Positions 8,101 through 15,856 of a stretch of 64,000 nucleotides of DNA are shown piece after piece (the first letter of the stretch is position 1; each line of letters starts with the position of its first letter). The notes below the pieces were generated by a model, which saw nothing but the letters and a program-made list of their open reading frames with translations, had not been told where the DNA came from and ran no database searches. Both the position numbers and the translations under genes were made by a program. The stretch comes from JAJRRS01 sp965230275 (lineage in GTDB: Bacteria > Planctomycetota > Phycisphaerae > Phycisphaerales > Phycisphaeraceae). The stretch is from NCBI GenBank assembly GCA_965230275.1, contig CBDDKO010000002.1, positions 2,852,001 through 2,916,000 on the forward strand, written 5' to 3'.

Positions 8101-8908
8101 CTATCGCCGACGCAGGGTGCCCGCGGCGAGACCGGCGGCGAGTAAGCCGGGTGTGGCCGGCTCGAGGATGGCTTGGCCGGGCGCTGGGGTAACAACGTTC
8201 CATTCGTTGAGCACGGCATCGAGGTCGTCGAGACCAACGTACCCGTCGCCCGAGACATCGGGGCGCATCAGCGGCGGCATATGCTGGCTGAAGCCGGCGA
8301 GGACCAGGTCCAGGTCTGCCAGGCCCACAAAGCCGTCGCGGTTGATATCGCCGAACAGCGGGATGTCCGCGTAGGCATCGAGCCAGTAGTTGAACATGTC
8401 ACAGCAGCCTGCCTGATTCTCGCCGACCAGGTGCAGCCGTTTGTACTCGACGGTGAGCCTGACGGTCATGGGCTGGCTCTGGCCGTCCACGCCCGTGAAC
8501 AGCAGGCCGGGCGGGTCAGGCATGAAGACATACGAGCCTTCCAGGCCGGTGAGGTTGAGCAGGCTGTCGAGATCGGTCCCCGCCATCCAGTTGGGTGTCC
8601 CCAGCAGGCCCGGCGGGCTGGTGAGTACCGAATCGACCGCGGCGAAGGAGACGAACGGGACGAGTTGGTAGTTGGTGGGATGGTCGCCGATCATCACGTG
8701 GTCGAACGCCAGGCCGAACGAGCCGGCGATGTTGCAGTCCTGATTGATCCCGGCAAAGCCGCCGGTGATCTTAAGCGAGCTGTCTTCTTCAATGAAGTCG
8801 AACTCGTCCAGGTAGATCGGAGGGGTGGCTTGAGACGTGCCAGCAAAGACAAACAACAAGGGCGATGGCCGTGATAAATCTCCATCGGCTAGGGATGGTT
8901 GGTCTCAT
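8101..8908 (-). CDS. Secreted PEP-CTERM-like protein with two dockerin-like repeats; apparent frameshift after the signal peptide
   Basis: The body (8101-8859) encodes a beta-rich domain, then two EF-hand/dockerin-like units (GDINRDGFVGLADLDLVL and PDVSGDGYVGLDDLDAVL), then a PEP-CTERM-like tail with LEPATPGLLAAG and RRR. In this frame there is no ATG, only a TTG at 8859 that would give half a signal peptide. A full signal peptide (MRPTIPSRWRFITAIALVVC) starts at ATG 8908 in another frame, and the two join by a one-base shift within about 8838-8860, a T/G-rich stretch. Either the gene is broken, a sequencing indel is present, or the TTG start is real. It is probably an exported surface protein; function unknown. 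Confidence 0.6.
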
Positions 8909-9023
8909 GGTGAACCACCCATATTGAGCTATGCGCGACAAGAACGATTGATCATTTACCTTCAGGGGGTTGGCAAGATCAATGGAAGTCACGCTGGGCG
9001 GGCGCTGGGTGGAGGAGTTTTCA

Positions 9024-9060
9024 TAAAAAAACGGCCGCCCACTTAGATGTGGACGGCCGT
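9024..9060 (-). terminator. Intrinsic terminator of the PEP-CTERM gene at 9091
   Basis: Inverted repeat ACGGCCGCCCAC / GTGGACGGCCGT with a 6-base loop. On the minus strand it ends in seven Ts. It sits 30 bases beyond the stop codon. Confidence 0.88.
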
Positions 9061-9090
9061 GTGATTGTCAGGATGTCTTGAACGCGCGGT

Positions 9091-10386
9091 TTAGCGACGA
9101 CGCAGGGCGGCGAGGCCACCGAGGCCGATCAGAGCGAGCGTAGCCGGTTCGGGCACGGCCGCGGCGGGCGGGGTGCCGGCGTTCCAGTTGTTGAGGATGA
9201 CGTCCAGGTCCTCCAGGCCGACGAAGTTGTCGCCGGTCGGATCGGCCAGCGGGTCGCCGGGCGGGATGGACTGGTTCCAGTTGTTGAGGATGATGTCCAG
9301 GTCGAGCAGGCCGACGAATCCGTCGCCATCCAGGTCGCCGGGGATCGCGGTGGAGAGGACTTCGACCTTGATGTTGTCATAAAGGCTGAAGGTCAGGTCC
9401 GCGAAGTGCAGGTCGGTCGACGAGCCACCGTTGGTGTCGCTGTGGCCGAGCAGGATGTTGTGGCCGGCGGTGGGGACACCGGGGACGAACGTGCCGGAGC
9501 CGGTGGGCTCTTCGTAGGTCTGAGCCGCGTCGAACTCGGCACCGCCGACGTCGACGGTGGCGATCAGCAGGCCGTTGACATACCAGGTCACGACGTCGCC
9601 GTTCTTCTCGATCCGGCCTTCGGCCCAGGAGAAGGCGGTGGTGCCGTCCTGTGCGGTACCGGTCTGGTCACCGACGGGCAGGGGATCGGACGGGAAAGCC
9701 TCGGCGATGGCGGTCTGCGCGGCGGGGATGCTCTGGCCGGGCAGTGCGCCGGTGCCGGCTGTGCGGTCGAAGTAGTAAGGGTTGCTGGCGTTACGGCTGG
9801 TGGCGTCGGTGCCGCCGACGCTGGCTTCATACACGTAGGTGCCGTTGGTGGTGTCCAGTGCCTGCAGCGAGTACTGACGGGGCGAAGCATAGACGCGCCA
9901 GTCGGCGCCGGAGCCGCCGTCGAGGGTCTGGGCGAAGTAGATGCCGTCAGCGGTGCCTGGGTATTGGGCGCTGGTGCCGGCGGTGAGGACGCCGGCGTAG
10001 GACAGCTGGGTGGTACCAGAGCCGCCGCCTGGTGCCGGGCCGTGGAAGTTGTGCCAGAAGTCATAGGTCATGACGTAGTCGGAGTGGGCGCTGAGGTCCA
10101 GGCCGGTGGGCGAGATGCTGCCGCCGCCGAAGGTGGCGAAGATCTCGTTGGCGTACATCTTCACGCCGGTGGTGGCGGTGGTGCCGGTTGAGTTGGGTGC
10201 TTCGGGGATGCCGATGGTGCTGTAGTCGAATGTAAAGTCGGCGACAAAGTCGGTGGGGCCGAGATTCACATTCCAGCTGGCGGAGACGTCGGTATCGAAG
10301 TTCTCTTCAAAGAGAACCTGACCCGATGCGGTGCTGGACATCAGCGCCGCAACCATTAACGAGGTACCTAATGCTACTTTTCTCAT
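9091..10386 (-). CDS. Secreted PEP-CTERM protein with dockerin-like tandem, lectin/laminin-G-like body
   Basis: 431 residues: signal peptide (residues 1-22, ending STASG-Q), a body of about 320 residues rich in Gly, Thr and Asp with a beta-sandwich look, two dockerin-like units (GDLDGDGFVGLLDLDIILNN and DPTGDNFVGLEDLDVILNNW), and a tail VPEPATLALIGLGGLAALRRR. PEP-CTERM tails are recognised by an exosortase that anchors or releases the protein at the envelope; no exosortase gene is in the window. Ribosome site GGGAGAG precedes ATG 10386. The DNA of the repeat region is nearly identical to that of the cyclophilin gene at 13248. Substrate or partner unknown. Confidence 0.85.
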   Translation of the reverse strand: MRKVALGTSLMVAALMSSTASGQVLFEENFDTDVSASWNVNLGPTDFVADFTFDYSTIGIPEAPNSTGTTATTGVKMYANEIFATFGGGSISPTGLDLSAHSDYVMTYDFWHNFHGPAPGGGSGTTQLSYAGVLTAGTSAQYPGTADGIYFAQTLDGGSGADWRVYASPRQYSLQALDTTNGTYVYEASVGGTDATSRNASNPYYFDRTAGTGALPGQSIPAAQTAIAEAFPSDPLPVGDQTGTAQDGTTAFSWAEGRIEKNGDVVTWYVNGLLIATVDVGGAEFDAAQTYEEPTGSGTFVPGVPTAGHNILLGHSDTNGGSSTDLHFADLTFSLYDNIKVEVLSTAIPGDLDGDGFVGLLDLDIILNNWNQSIPPGDPLADPTGDNFVGLEDLDVILNNWNAGTPPAAAVPEPATLALIGLGGLAALRRR

Positions 10387-10716
10387 AATCTCTACTCTCC
10401 CTTTCTTTCAAGAAAAAACATGATGAACCAAAATTCCACGAGATGATAAAACCGTTTACACACGAACTCTCATGAACACGCCCATGTTTGGCGTGCCGTT
10501 ACTTTACAATCTGTGTCGCCCAAACAATTCCATCTATATTATAGAGATGACCTCACTCCCCCCCTCATACAGATCCATACCAATTATAAAACACTCAGGG
10601 TCAATAACAAGATGTAATATTGTACTTCATACCGTCTTCAGACATCTTCTAAGCCATGATATTCGCACCAAAGAAACTGAATACGACGTTATGGCAGTGA
10701 CTGAATACAAGGTGAC
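10387..10716. other. AT-rich gene-free stretch
   Basis: About 330 bases between two minus-strand genes, clearly poorer in G+C than the rest of the window. It must hold the promoter of the gene at 9091-10386. No terminator hairpin with a T run follows the pseudopilin-like gene. A 107-codon plus-strand frame here does not look like protein. Confidence 0.5.
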
Positions 10717-11637
10717 TCAGTTCAGATCCCACTTATTGTTTTTAATTTCCTCGGGTGATCCGAACTGTGGGTTTGTCAATTCAGATTGTGCATAGGGATG
10801 CTCGATATCTGACACTTTAACATTTTCCCCGTGGCCATCGGCCCAAAAGACATTAATCGAATCCTGGTGTCTCGCGTCAGCGAAACCGATCTGCGAGGAT
10901 AGTTCCTTCTCATCTGATGCATAGAGGTAGCCCGTCCCTCCGATCTGGCCCTTGAGCCATGGATACAGGCCACCGTAGTTACTGCCGCCCTTAATTTCGG
11001 CTGCTGCATTCCTCGAGTCACCCAAAGCAATGGTGCCGCTGGGGTTGCGTACACTGTCAACATTCAGCGGGACCAATGCTTTCTTGTTATGAACATTGGG
11101 GTCGATGCCAATGCCTTTGATGGTCTGTTTTGACAACTCGATCCCCATGGAACCGCCTAGAAACACAGCATTATAACCGTAATGCACGTCATTCCATATT
11201 GGGGATGCGCGCCCCTTGAACCACTCCGTATCATCCGTATAGTCATCGGTGAGAAAGAACAGGCGATCTGAATCAAGGGACGGGCAGACGAAGGTCTCCG
11301 CGCTGCCAAGGTAATTGCTGGACAAAAGTAACGAAGAAAAGAACCAGCCCTTCGTGCCACCAAACCCACCAATCGAAGCAGGTGAGTACCTGCCACTCGA
11401 TGCTACATCAGAGTACTCTGTTCTGTAGGGGATCCACACATCCTTATTGTCCGCTCCATAGCCGTATATTGCGGTTCCTATCTGGCGGACGTTGCTCAGG
11501 CTCTTGATACGCTGCGCGGCCTTACGTGCAGCGCCCAGTGCGGGCAGGAGGATGCCGACCAGCAAGGCGATGATCGAGATCACGACCAGCAGTTCGATGA
11601 GCGTGAATCCATTGCGGGTTTGAGAAGTACGACGCAT
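10717..11637 (-). CDS. Type II secretion/DUF1559-like pseudopilin family protein
   Basis: 306 residues. The N-terminus carries the prepilin peptidase motif NGFTLIELLVVISIIALLVG (cleavage after Gly, Glu at +5) followed by ARKAAQRIKSLSNVRQIGTA, as in the large family of Gram-positive-like pilin proteins expanded in planctomycetes. The C-terminus has the family's FWADGHGE element (the H-x-DG block). Start placed at 11637 (MRRTSQ), with AAGGGA upstream; the longer frame to 11721 adds a cysteine-rich stretch that does not look like protein. The gene is less GC-rich than its neighbours. It is probably an envelope protein exported by a type II or type IV pilus-like machine; function unknown. Confidence 0.85.
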   Translation of the reverse strand: MRRTSQTRNGFTLIELLVVISIIALLVGILLPALGAARKAAQRIKSLSNVRQIGTAIYGYGADNKDVWIPYRTEYSDVASSGRYSPASIGGFGGTKGWFFSSLLLSSNYLGSAETFVCPSLDSDRLFFLTDDYTDDTEWFKGRASPIWNDVHYGYNAVFLGGSMGIELSKQTIKGIGIDPNVHNKKALVPLNVDSVRNPSGTIALGDSRNAAAEIKGGSNYGGLYPWLKGQIGGTGYLYASDEKELSSQIGFADARHQDSINVFWADGHGENVKVSDIEHPYAQSELTNPQFGSPEEIKNNKWDLN

Positions 11638-12023
11638 GCTTTCCCTTCTTTCGAGATGCGGACAAGTCCGGCAAACAGGTCCAATCAAACAGGCGGTACA
11701 AGCCAACGTCTGCCTGTACATACCTGCCCTTCAAACCATATGTCTATCGTGGCTGAAAAGCCTTGTTTGGAATCTTGAAGCCGCCAAAAATCTGCTGTCA
11801 AATGTGTGACTAAGCATAGGTGCAGACAAGCCATTCATACGAGTGTATCGAAACAAGCCACCCGATTAATATATAAGTATATCGCATCCGGGTAGAATAC
11901 AACCCCCAGTGGCTGAAAAATGAGAGAAAAAGCGAGAATCTCAGACTGTTGAAGGGTGGGTTGCTACATGACGCAAGTGTCTTAATATCAGGTGTTATGC
12001 GCAGTACACCGTACCGATTTGCG
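11638..12023. other. Gene-free stretch upstream of the pseudopilin-like gene
   Basis: About 385 AT-rich bases. On the minus strand a perfect -35 hexamer TTGACA lies at 11796-11801 with only a weak -10 (CAAGAT, 18-base spacer), about 135 bases before the start at 11637. Nothing else is supported. Confidence 0.35.
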
Positions 12024-12653
12024 TCATGTCCGTGCCAGGAGGGCGATATATTCGATATTACCGCCCTTTCCGCCTCTGATCGGTGAGGGGATGTGTGCCA
12101 GGGCGTGAAAACCGAGTTCCTGAATCGAGTCGAGTACACGCTGCGTGACTTCCAGGGCCTGGACGTCGTTCAGCTTGCCTTTGCGGTGGCCGCTGCGGGG
12201 GCTTTTGGGGCTCCGGGGGCGAGGGGCCATGGCGTCGCGTGAGGCCTCGTAGTGGGGCTTGATCAGCGTGATGATGCGGGCATCGGGCCCATCTTTTAAC
12301 CAGCGGCTTGCGGCGGGCAAGGCCTTGTGCTGGGGGGTCCAGCCCAGGTCGATGGTGACTAGGTCACACGCCTCGGCCGGCTCAGTGTGCAGGGCGTTGG
12401 ATCGCTCCATAACCGTGACGCGGGGGTCCTGACGCAGTTTCCATGCCAGTTCCCCGTAAGCGGTGTCGACGGCGTAGACATGCCTGGCACCGTGCTGGAG
12501 CAGGCAATCGGTGAAGCCGCCGGTGGAGCAGCCCAGATCGGCACAGACATAGTCGGTCGGATCGACTTGGAACGCCTGTAAGGCGGTGTATAGCTTTAGC
12601 CCTGCCCGAGATGCGAAGCTGGGGGGATTGGGCTGATCGGGTGTTATAGTCAT
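12024..12653 (-). CDS. TlyA/FtsJ-like RNA methyltransferase lacking the S4 domain
   Basis: This 209-residue SAM-dependent methyltransferase has FASRAGLKLYTAL at the start of the catalytic domain, motif I ADLGCSTGGFTDCLL, the acidic motif AVDTAYGELAW, VTIDLGW, and KPHYEA where TlyA proteins have KPQFE. Canonical TlyA (16S/23S rRNA 2'-O-cytidine methyltransferase) begins with an S4 RNA-binding domain of about 60 residues. Here only about a dozen residues precede the catalytic domain, so the S4 domain is absent. No in-frame upstream extension restores it. Target RNA therefore uncertain. Monocistronic, with a divergent RNA-like locus upstream. Confidence 0.8.
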   Translation of the reverse strand: MTITPDQPNPPSFASRAGLKLYTALQAFQVDPTDYVCADLGCSTGGFTDCLLQHGARHVYAVDTAYGELAWKLRQDPRVTVMERSNALHTEPAEACDLVTIDLGWTPQHKALPAASRWLKDGPDARIITLIKPHYEASRDAMAPRPRSPKSPRSGHRKGKLNDVQALEVTQRVLDSIQELGFHALAHIPSPIRGGKGGNIEYIALLART

Positions 12654-12738
12654 GAGTAACCGGTGTGGTGTGCGATGATTCGGATTGTATTCTCTTGTGC
12701 ATTCATGCGGATTATGCGGTCTTTGTTCGTCTTAACCC

Positions 12739-12766
12739 TTGATTTTTCAATACTAGGCAGTAGTAT
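12739..12766 (+). promoter_or_regulatory. Candidate promoter of the structured RNA, with an inverted repeat over the -10
   Basis: TTGATT (12739-12744), 16-base spacer, TAGTAT (12761-12766). The -10 forms half of the perfect inverted repeat AATACTA / TAGTATT (12749-12755 and 12761-12767), a possible operator. Confidence 0.45.
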
Positions 12767-12772
12767 TAGGGG

Positions 12773-13021
12773 CAGGTAAGTGTACCGTGACTGAATCGAC
12801 AGCCATTGTCGACTACTGGTCAATGCGTACAAGACTTGCCAGACGGTGAGGAGAAGCAGCTTATTAAGCCATACTTCCTCCCATCGTCTGGGTCATCATT
12901 GATAGGGTTAGCACAACCCCGGTTGATGAGAACCCGCGATGCATTTGGATCCAAGACATCCTACGGAGGGATGCTTGAACGCTGATACGATCCGTCCTAA
13001 CCATGGGCGGATCGTATTTTT
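12773..13021 (+). ncRNA. Candidate free-standing structured RNA of about 250 nt
   Basis: No protein frame fits this interval, but it holds a row of hairpins: TCGACA/TGTCGA (12796-12812), the long imperfect stem CCAGACG...GAGGAG with CTTCCTC...CGTCTGG (12839-12891), GGGTT/AACCC (about 12905-12919), GGTT/AACC (about 12921-12935), CATCC/GGATG (about 12957-12973) and an ATACGATCCG/CGGATCGTAT terminator. A promoter-like pair lies just upstream. The promoter, hairpins and terminator together suggest an independent RNA gene. No match to 6S, SRP, tmRNA or RNase P signature sequences was recognised. It could instead be a leader RNA of the cyclophilin gene at 13248. Confidence 0.5.
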
Positions 13022-13022
13022 T
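12983..13022 (+). terminator. Intrinsic terminator without an upstream plus-strand gene
   Basis: ATACGATCCG / CGGATCGTAT stem followed by TTTTTT on the plus strand. The nearest plus-strand CDS upstream ends more than 6 kb away, so it ends either the candidate RNA or a leader. Confidence 0.8.
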
Positions 13023-13247
13023 ATGGTTTGCCTGGTGTGACAAGTTGATGAATCGGGTTCAGGGGGCCGCTGAGGGGTTGACGGGGGTGCTATAATCCGG
13101 GGCGTTGGAGTTCGGCATATGCCGTTTATCCGGGTTTTTGGGGGGCGGGGGCTGCTCACGGTGTGAGATACAGCAATGAAACTGGCCCGATGCTTCGCGT
13201 CGGGTAGGCTTGAGTGCTACCGGGTTTATCGGTACGGGAGAATATCA

Positions 13248-14300
13248 ATGAATCATGTTCGTTCACGTGTCCTGGCTGTGCTTGCAGCGGCGGTGCTGGG
13301 TGGCTCGGCGGCGTCTGTCTCGGCGAGCGAGTTTGTCCGGATGGAGTTCAACCTCGGGCTGAACCAGCCGGACGGTTCGATCTTCAACACCGTTTATCTT
13401 GAGCTTTTTGACGATACCCCGCTGACGCAGGCCAACTTCCTGAATTACGTCAACGACGGGGACTACGACGGCGTCGTCATGCACCGGTCGATCCCGGGCT
13501 TCGTACTGCAGGGCGGTGGGTTCACGTGGAATGGCACGACGTTCGATCATATCCCGACGGACGGGACGGTCGATAACGAGTTTGGGCGAACCAACGCCCG
13601 CGGCACCATCGCGATGGCGAAGGTCGGCGGTAACCCGGACAGCGCCACCAGCGAGTTCTTCTTCAATTACACCAATAACGCAGGAACACCGCCCAATGGT
13701 TTGGACTTCCAGAACGGCGGCTTCACCGTGTTCGCCCGTGTCTTAGGCAACGGCATGGACCTGATCGACGCTTTCGAGACACTCCAGACCTTCAATGTTG
13801 GGCAATTGTCGAATGTCCCACTGCTCAACGGGAACCAATTCCTGGTTATGAACAGTGTCACGCAACACACCCTGGTTGCTGGCGACACCAACTTCGATGG
13901 CTTAATCAACCAGGACGACGTGGACCTGCTGACCAGTGTGCTGGTAGGCGGCTCCGATGAACCTCAGTACGACGTGGACGGCAACGGGACAGTCGAACAG
14001 GCCGACCTGGACCTGCTCAATTCCCTGCTGCTGCCGGGCGATCTGGACGGCGACGGCTTCGTCGGCCTTGCTGACCTGGACATCATCCTCAACAACTGGA
14101 ATCAGGCCATCCCGCCGGGCGATCCGCTGGCGGACCCGACCGGCGACGACTTCGTGGGCCTGGCTGACCTGGATATCGTCCTGAACAACTGGAACTCGGG
14201 CACCCCCCCGCCGAGTTCGTCCGCCGTCGTCCCCGAACCCGCGGCGGCAACGTTGATCGGACTGGGTGCCGGGCTGCTGATGCTTCGACGCAAGGCCTGA
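13248..14300 (+). CDS. Secreted cyclophilin-type peptidyl-prolyl isomerase with dockerin-like repeats and PEP-CTERM tail
   Basis: 350 residues: signal peptide (about 1-26), cyclophilin domain (about 28-200), four EF-hand/dockerin-like units in two pairs, and a PEP-CTERM tail (VVPEPAAATLIGLGAGLLML then RRKA). In the cyclophilin domain the active-site Arg, Phe and Gln are present (VVMHRSIPGFVLQGG), as is SEFFFNY. The histidine that normally closes the pocket is replaced in the LDFQNGGFTVFARV block, as in many bacterial forms. The dockerin-like units are GDTNFDGLINQDDVDLL, YDVDGNGTVEQADLDLL, GDLDGDGFVGLADLDIIL and a fourth. It would assist folding outside the cytoplasm while fixed to a surface structure. 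Start at ATG 13248 after GGGAG. Confidence 0.85.
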   Translation: MNHVRSRVLAVLAAAVLGGSAASVSASEFVRMEFNLGLNQPDGSIFNTVYLELFDDTPLTQANFLNYVNDGDYDGVVMHRSIPGFVLQGGGFTWNGTTFDHIPTDGTVDNEFGRTNARGTIAMAKVGGNPDSATSEFFFNYTNNAGTPPNGLDFQNGGFTVFARVLGNGMDLIDAFETLQTFNVGQLSNVPLLNGNQFLVMNSVTQHTLVAGDTNFDGLINQDDVDLLTSVLVGGSDEPQYDVDGNGTVEQADLDLLNSLLLPGDLDGDGFVGLADLDIILNNWNQAIPPGDPLADPTGDDFVGLADLDIVLNNWNSGTPPPSSSAVVPEPAAATLIGLGAGLLMLRRKA

Positions 14301-14372
14301 AACTCTCCTCCCATCATCTATTAGGTACGGGATACAGTGCGCCTACAATGGGCTCGAAAAGGAGCCCTACCT

Positions 14373-14660
14373 ATGGCCGACGTCCTGACCGATGTAGAGA
14401 TCGCAGAAGCCCTGATGCAGCTGCCGGGGTGGTCCCATGAGAACGACGCGTTGACACGCACATATAAGCTCGCCGACTTCAGCGAGGCGATGGGTTTTAT
14501 GGTGCGCGTGGGTCTGCTTGCAGAGCAGCACAACCACCATCCCGAGCTATTCAATGTCTACAGCACGGTGCGGATCACCTTGAACACGCATGATGCGGGG
14601 GGCAAGGTGACGGTGAGGGACGCGAAGCTCGCGAAGGCGATCCAGGCGTTGACGGGGTGA
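14373..14660 (+). CDS. phhB: 4a-hydroxytetrahydrobiopterin (pterin-4a-carbinolamine) dehydratase
   Basis: A 95-residue protein, the usual length for the family. The signature EQHNHHPELFNVYSTVRITL contains the catalytic His-His-Pro and is followed by NTHDAGG. The enzyme dehydrates the 4a-carbinolamine made by aromatic amino acid hydroxylases (EC 4.2.1.96); in bacteria lacking those it is often linked to molybdopterin or folate metabolism. AGGAG lies 8 bases before ATG 14373, and TACAAT at 14345 could be its -10. It stands alone, with an insertion sequence following. Confidence 0.93.
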   Translation: MADVLTDVEIAEALMQLPGWSHENDALTRTYKLADFSEAMGFMVRVGLLAEQHNHHPELFNVYSTVRITLNTHDAGGKVTVRDAKLAKAIQALTG

Positions 14661-14774
14661 TTGCAGATGGTCGATGCGGGGTGGAGTTCTAAACCTGAGC
14701 CGGCTGTGTTATTCATCTGCGTCGTTCCAGCGTAGGCGGGAATACAGAATGAGCCGTGATTCAAAGGCTGGACC

Positions 14775-15770
14775 TCCGCCTGCGGGCTTTATGCGCCATT
14801 TTATCTAACCGCTGGCGCTAACAAGCGTTCGCGCCCATACTGGTGGACCACTTACTCGACCTTACCGAGAAGGAGTCACCGGCATGGAACGCGAACTGTG
14901 GAACATCTTAACGGCCCAACTCACCGTCATGTCAACCCACGTCCGACGCAGGCGGTTTGTGCATCCCACCGCACGCATCCTCCGCGTCTACCTCTGGGCG
15001 GTGCTGCACGATCGGCCGGTGTATTGGGCTTGTGAGCGTCGCCACTGGGTCGGCGTCAAGCCGCCGGCGGCGTTGCCGGATCAGTCGACCATGAGCCGGC
15101 GTCTGGCCCGGCCCGAAACCCGTCGGGCACTCGATCAACTGATGGATCGACTCGAGCCTCAAACACAACACGCGCTGACCCTGCGTATCGACGGCAAGCC
15201 GTTGGCCGTCGCCAAGCACAGCGTCGACCGCCGCGCGACGATCGGCCGTGGCGCCGGCGGGTTCCAGAAGGGCTACAAACTCCACGCGATTTATGCCGAG
15301 AATAACCGCCCCGTCGCCTACCGTGTCGCGCCGATGAACGTCGACGAACGCATCGCCGCCAAGCAGATGATCGAACAAGAACAACTGGGCGAGGGCTACC
15401 TGCTGGCCGACGCCAACTACGAGACCAACCCGTTGTACGACCAGTCCGCCGGGGCGGGGCGCGTCCTGGTGACGCCGCGCCGCTTCCGCCACGCCAAGGG
15501 GCTGGGCCAGTCACGCGTGCACAGCCCGCACCGCGTGGCCATGATCCAGCGGATGCGTGCGCCTTCACCGTTCATCCGCCAACTGCTTAGCACCCGTCGC
15601 AGCGTCGAGACGCGCTTCGCCAACCTCTGCAACTTCGGCGGCGGCCTGACCCACCTGCCGCCGTGGGTGCGTGGCCGCCGTGTCGAGCCTTACGTCACCG
15701 CCAAAATCCTGATCCGCCTCGCCCGCGACCATGCGATCCGGAAAGGGGTTGCATAAAGCCCCTACGCGGG
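14775..15770 (+). mobile_element. Insertion sequence of about 1.0 kb with terminal inverted repeats
   Basis: A DDE transposase gene is framed by inverted repeats. The cores GGGCTTTATGC (14784-14794) and GCATAAAGCCC (15751-15761) are perfect over 11 bp, and the match extends to 16 of 20 bp. The transposase stop codon (TAA) lies inside the right repeat. No target duplication can be recognised with confidence. A REP-like palindrome (GTTCCAGCGTAGGCGGGAAT, about 14723-14742) lies just outside the left end. Confidence 0.7.
14884..15756 (+). CDS. DDE transposase (IS4/IS5-like, transposase DDE domain)
   Basis: 290 residues. An N-terminal region (RFVHPTARILRVYLWAVLHD) is followed by a short DDE catalytic domain: Asp in TLRIDGKPLAVAK, Asp in YLLADANYETNP and Glu in RRSVETRFANLCNF, the spacing of RNase-H-fold IS4/IS5-type enzymes. 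Length is on the short side for these families, but no frameshift is seen and all three acidic residues are present, so it may be active. AAGGAG precedes ATG 14884. It shares its last codons with the right terminal inverted repeat. Exact IS family not assigned. Confidence 0.85.
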   Translation: MERELWNILTAQLTVMSTHVRRRRFVHPTARILRVYLWAVLHDRPVYWACERRHWVGVKPPAALPDQSTMSRRLARPETRRALDQLMDRLEPQTQHALTLRIDGKPLAVAKHSVDRRATIGRGAGGFQKGYKLHAIYAENNRPVAYRVAPMNVDERIAAKQMIEQEQLGEGYLLADANYETNPLYDQSAGAGRVLVTPRRFRHAKGLGQSRVHSPHRVAMIQRMRAPSPFIRQLLSTRRSVETRFANLCNFGGGLTHLPPWVRGRRVEPYVTAKILIRLARDHAIRKGVA

Positions 15771-15856
15771 GATGACGGAAAAGTGTAGTCAAGCACGACG
15801 TAAGATGCCCTAGCATGCCGGGCCACGAGCAGGCGGCTCGTCGCTATACTCTGGCC

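Noticed and set aside
9406..10191. Plus-strand open frame opposite the PEP-CTERM gene at 9091
   Set aside because: Gly/Val/Ala-rich antisense of a repetitive minus-strand gene that has a signal peptide, ribosome site and terminator.
10472..10795. 107-codon plus-strand frame in the AT-rich interval
   Set aside because: Amino-acid composition unlike protein, no ribosome site, overlaps the end of the opposite gene.
12839..12935. 6S RNA or SRP RNA signature within the structured region
   Set aside because: A stretch resembling GGTTGxTGAG of 6S and a GAAGCAG-like string resembling SRP were noted, but the overall fold (a row of separate hairpins) fits neither the single long rod of 6S nor the SRP loop.
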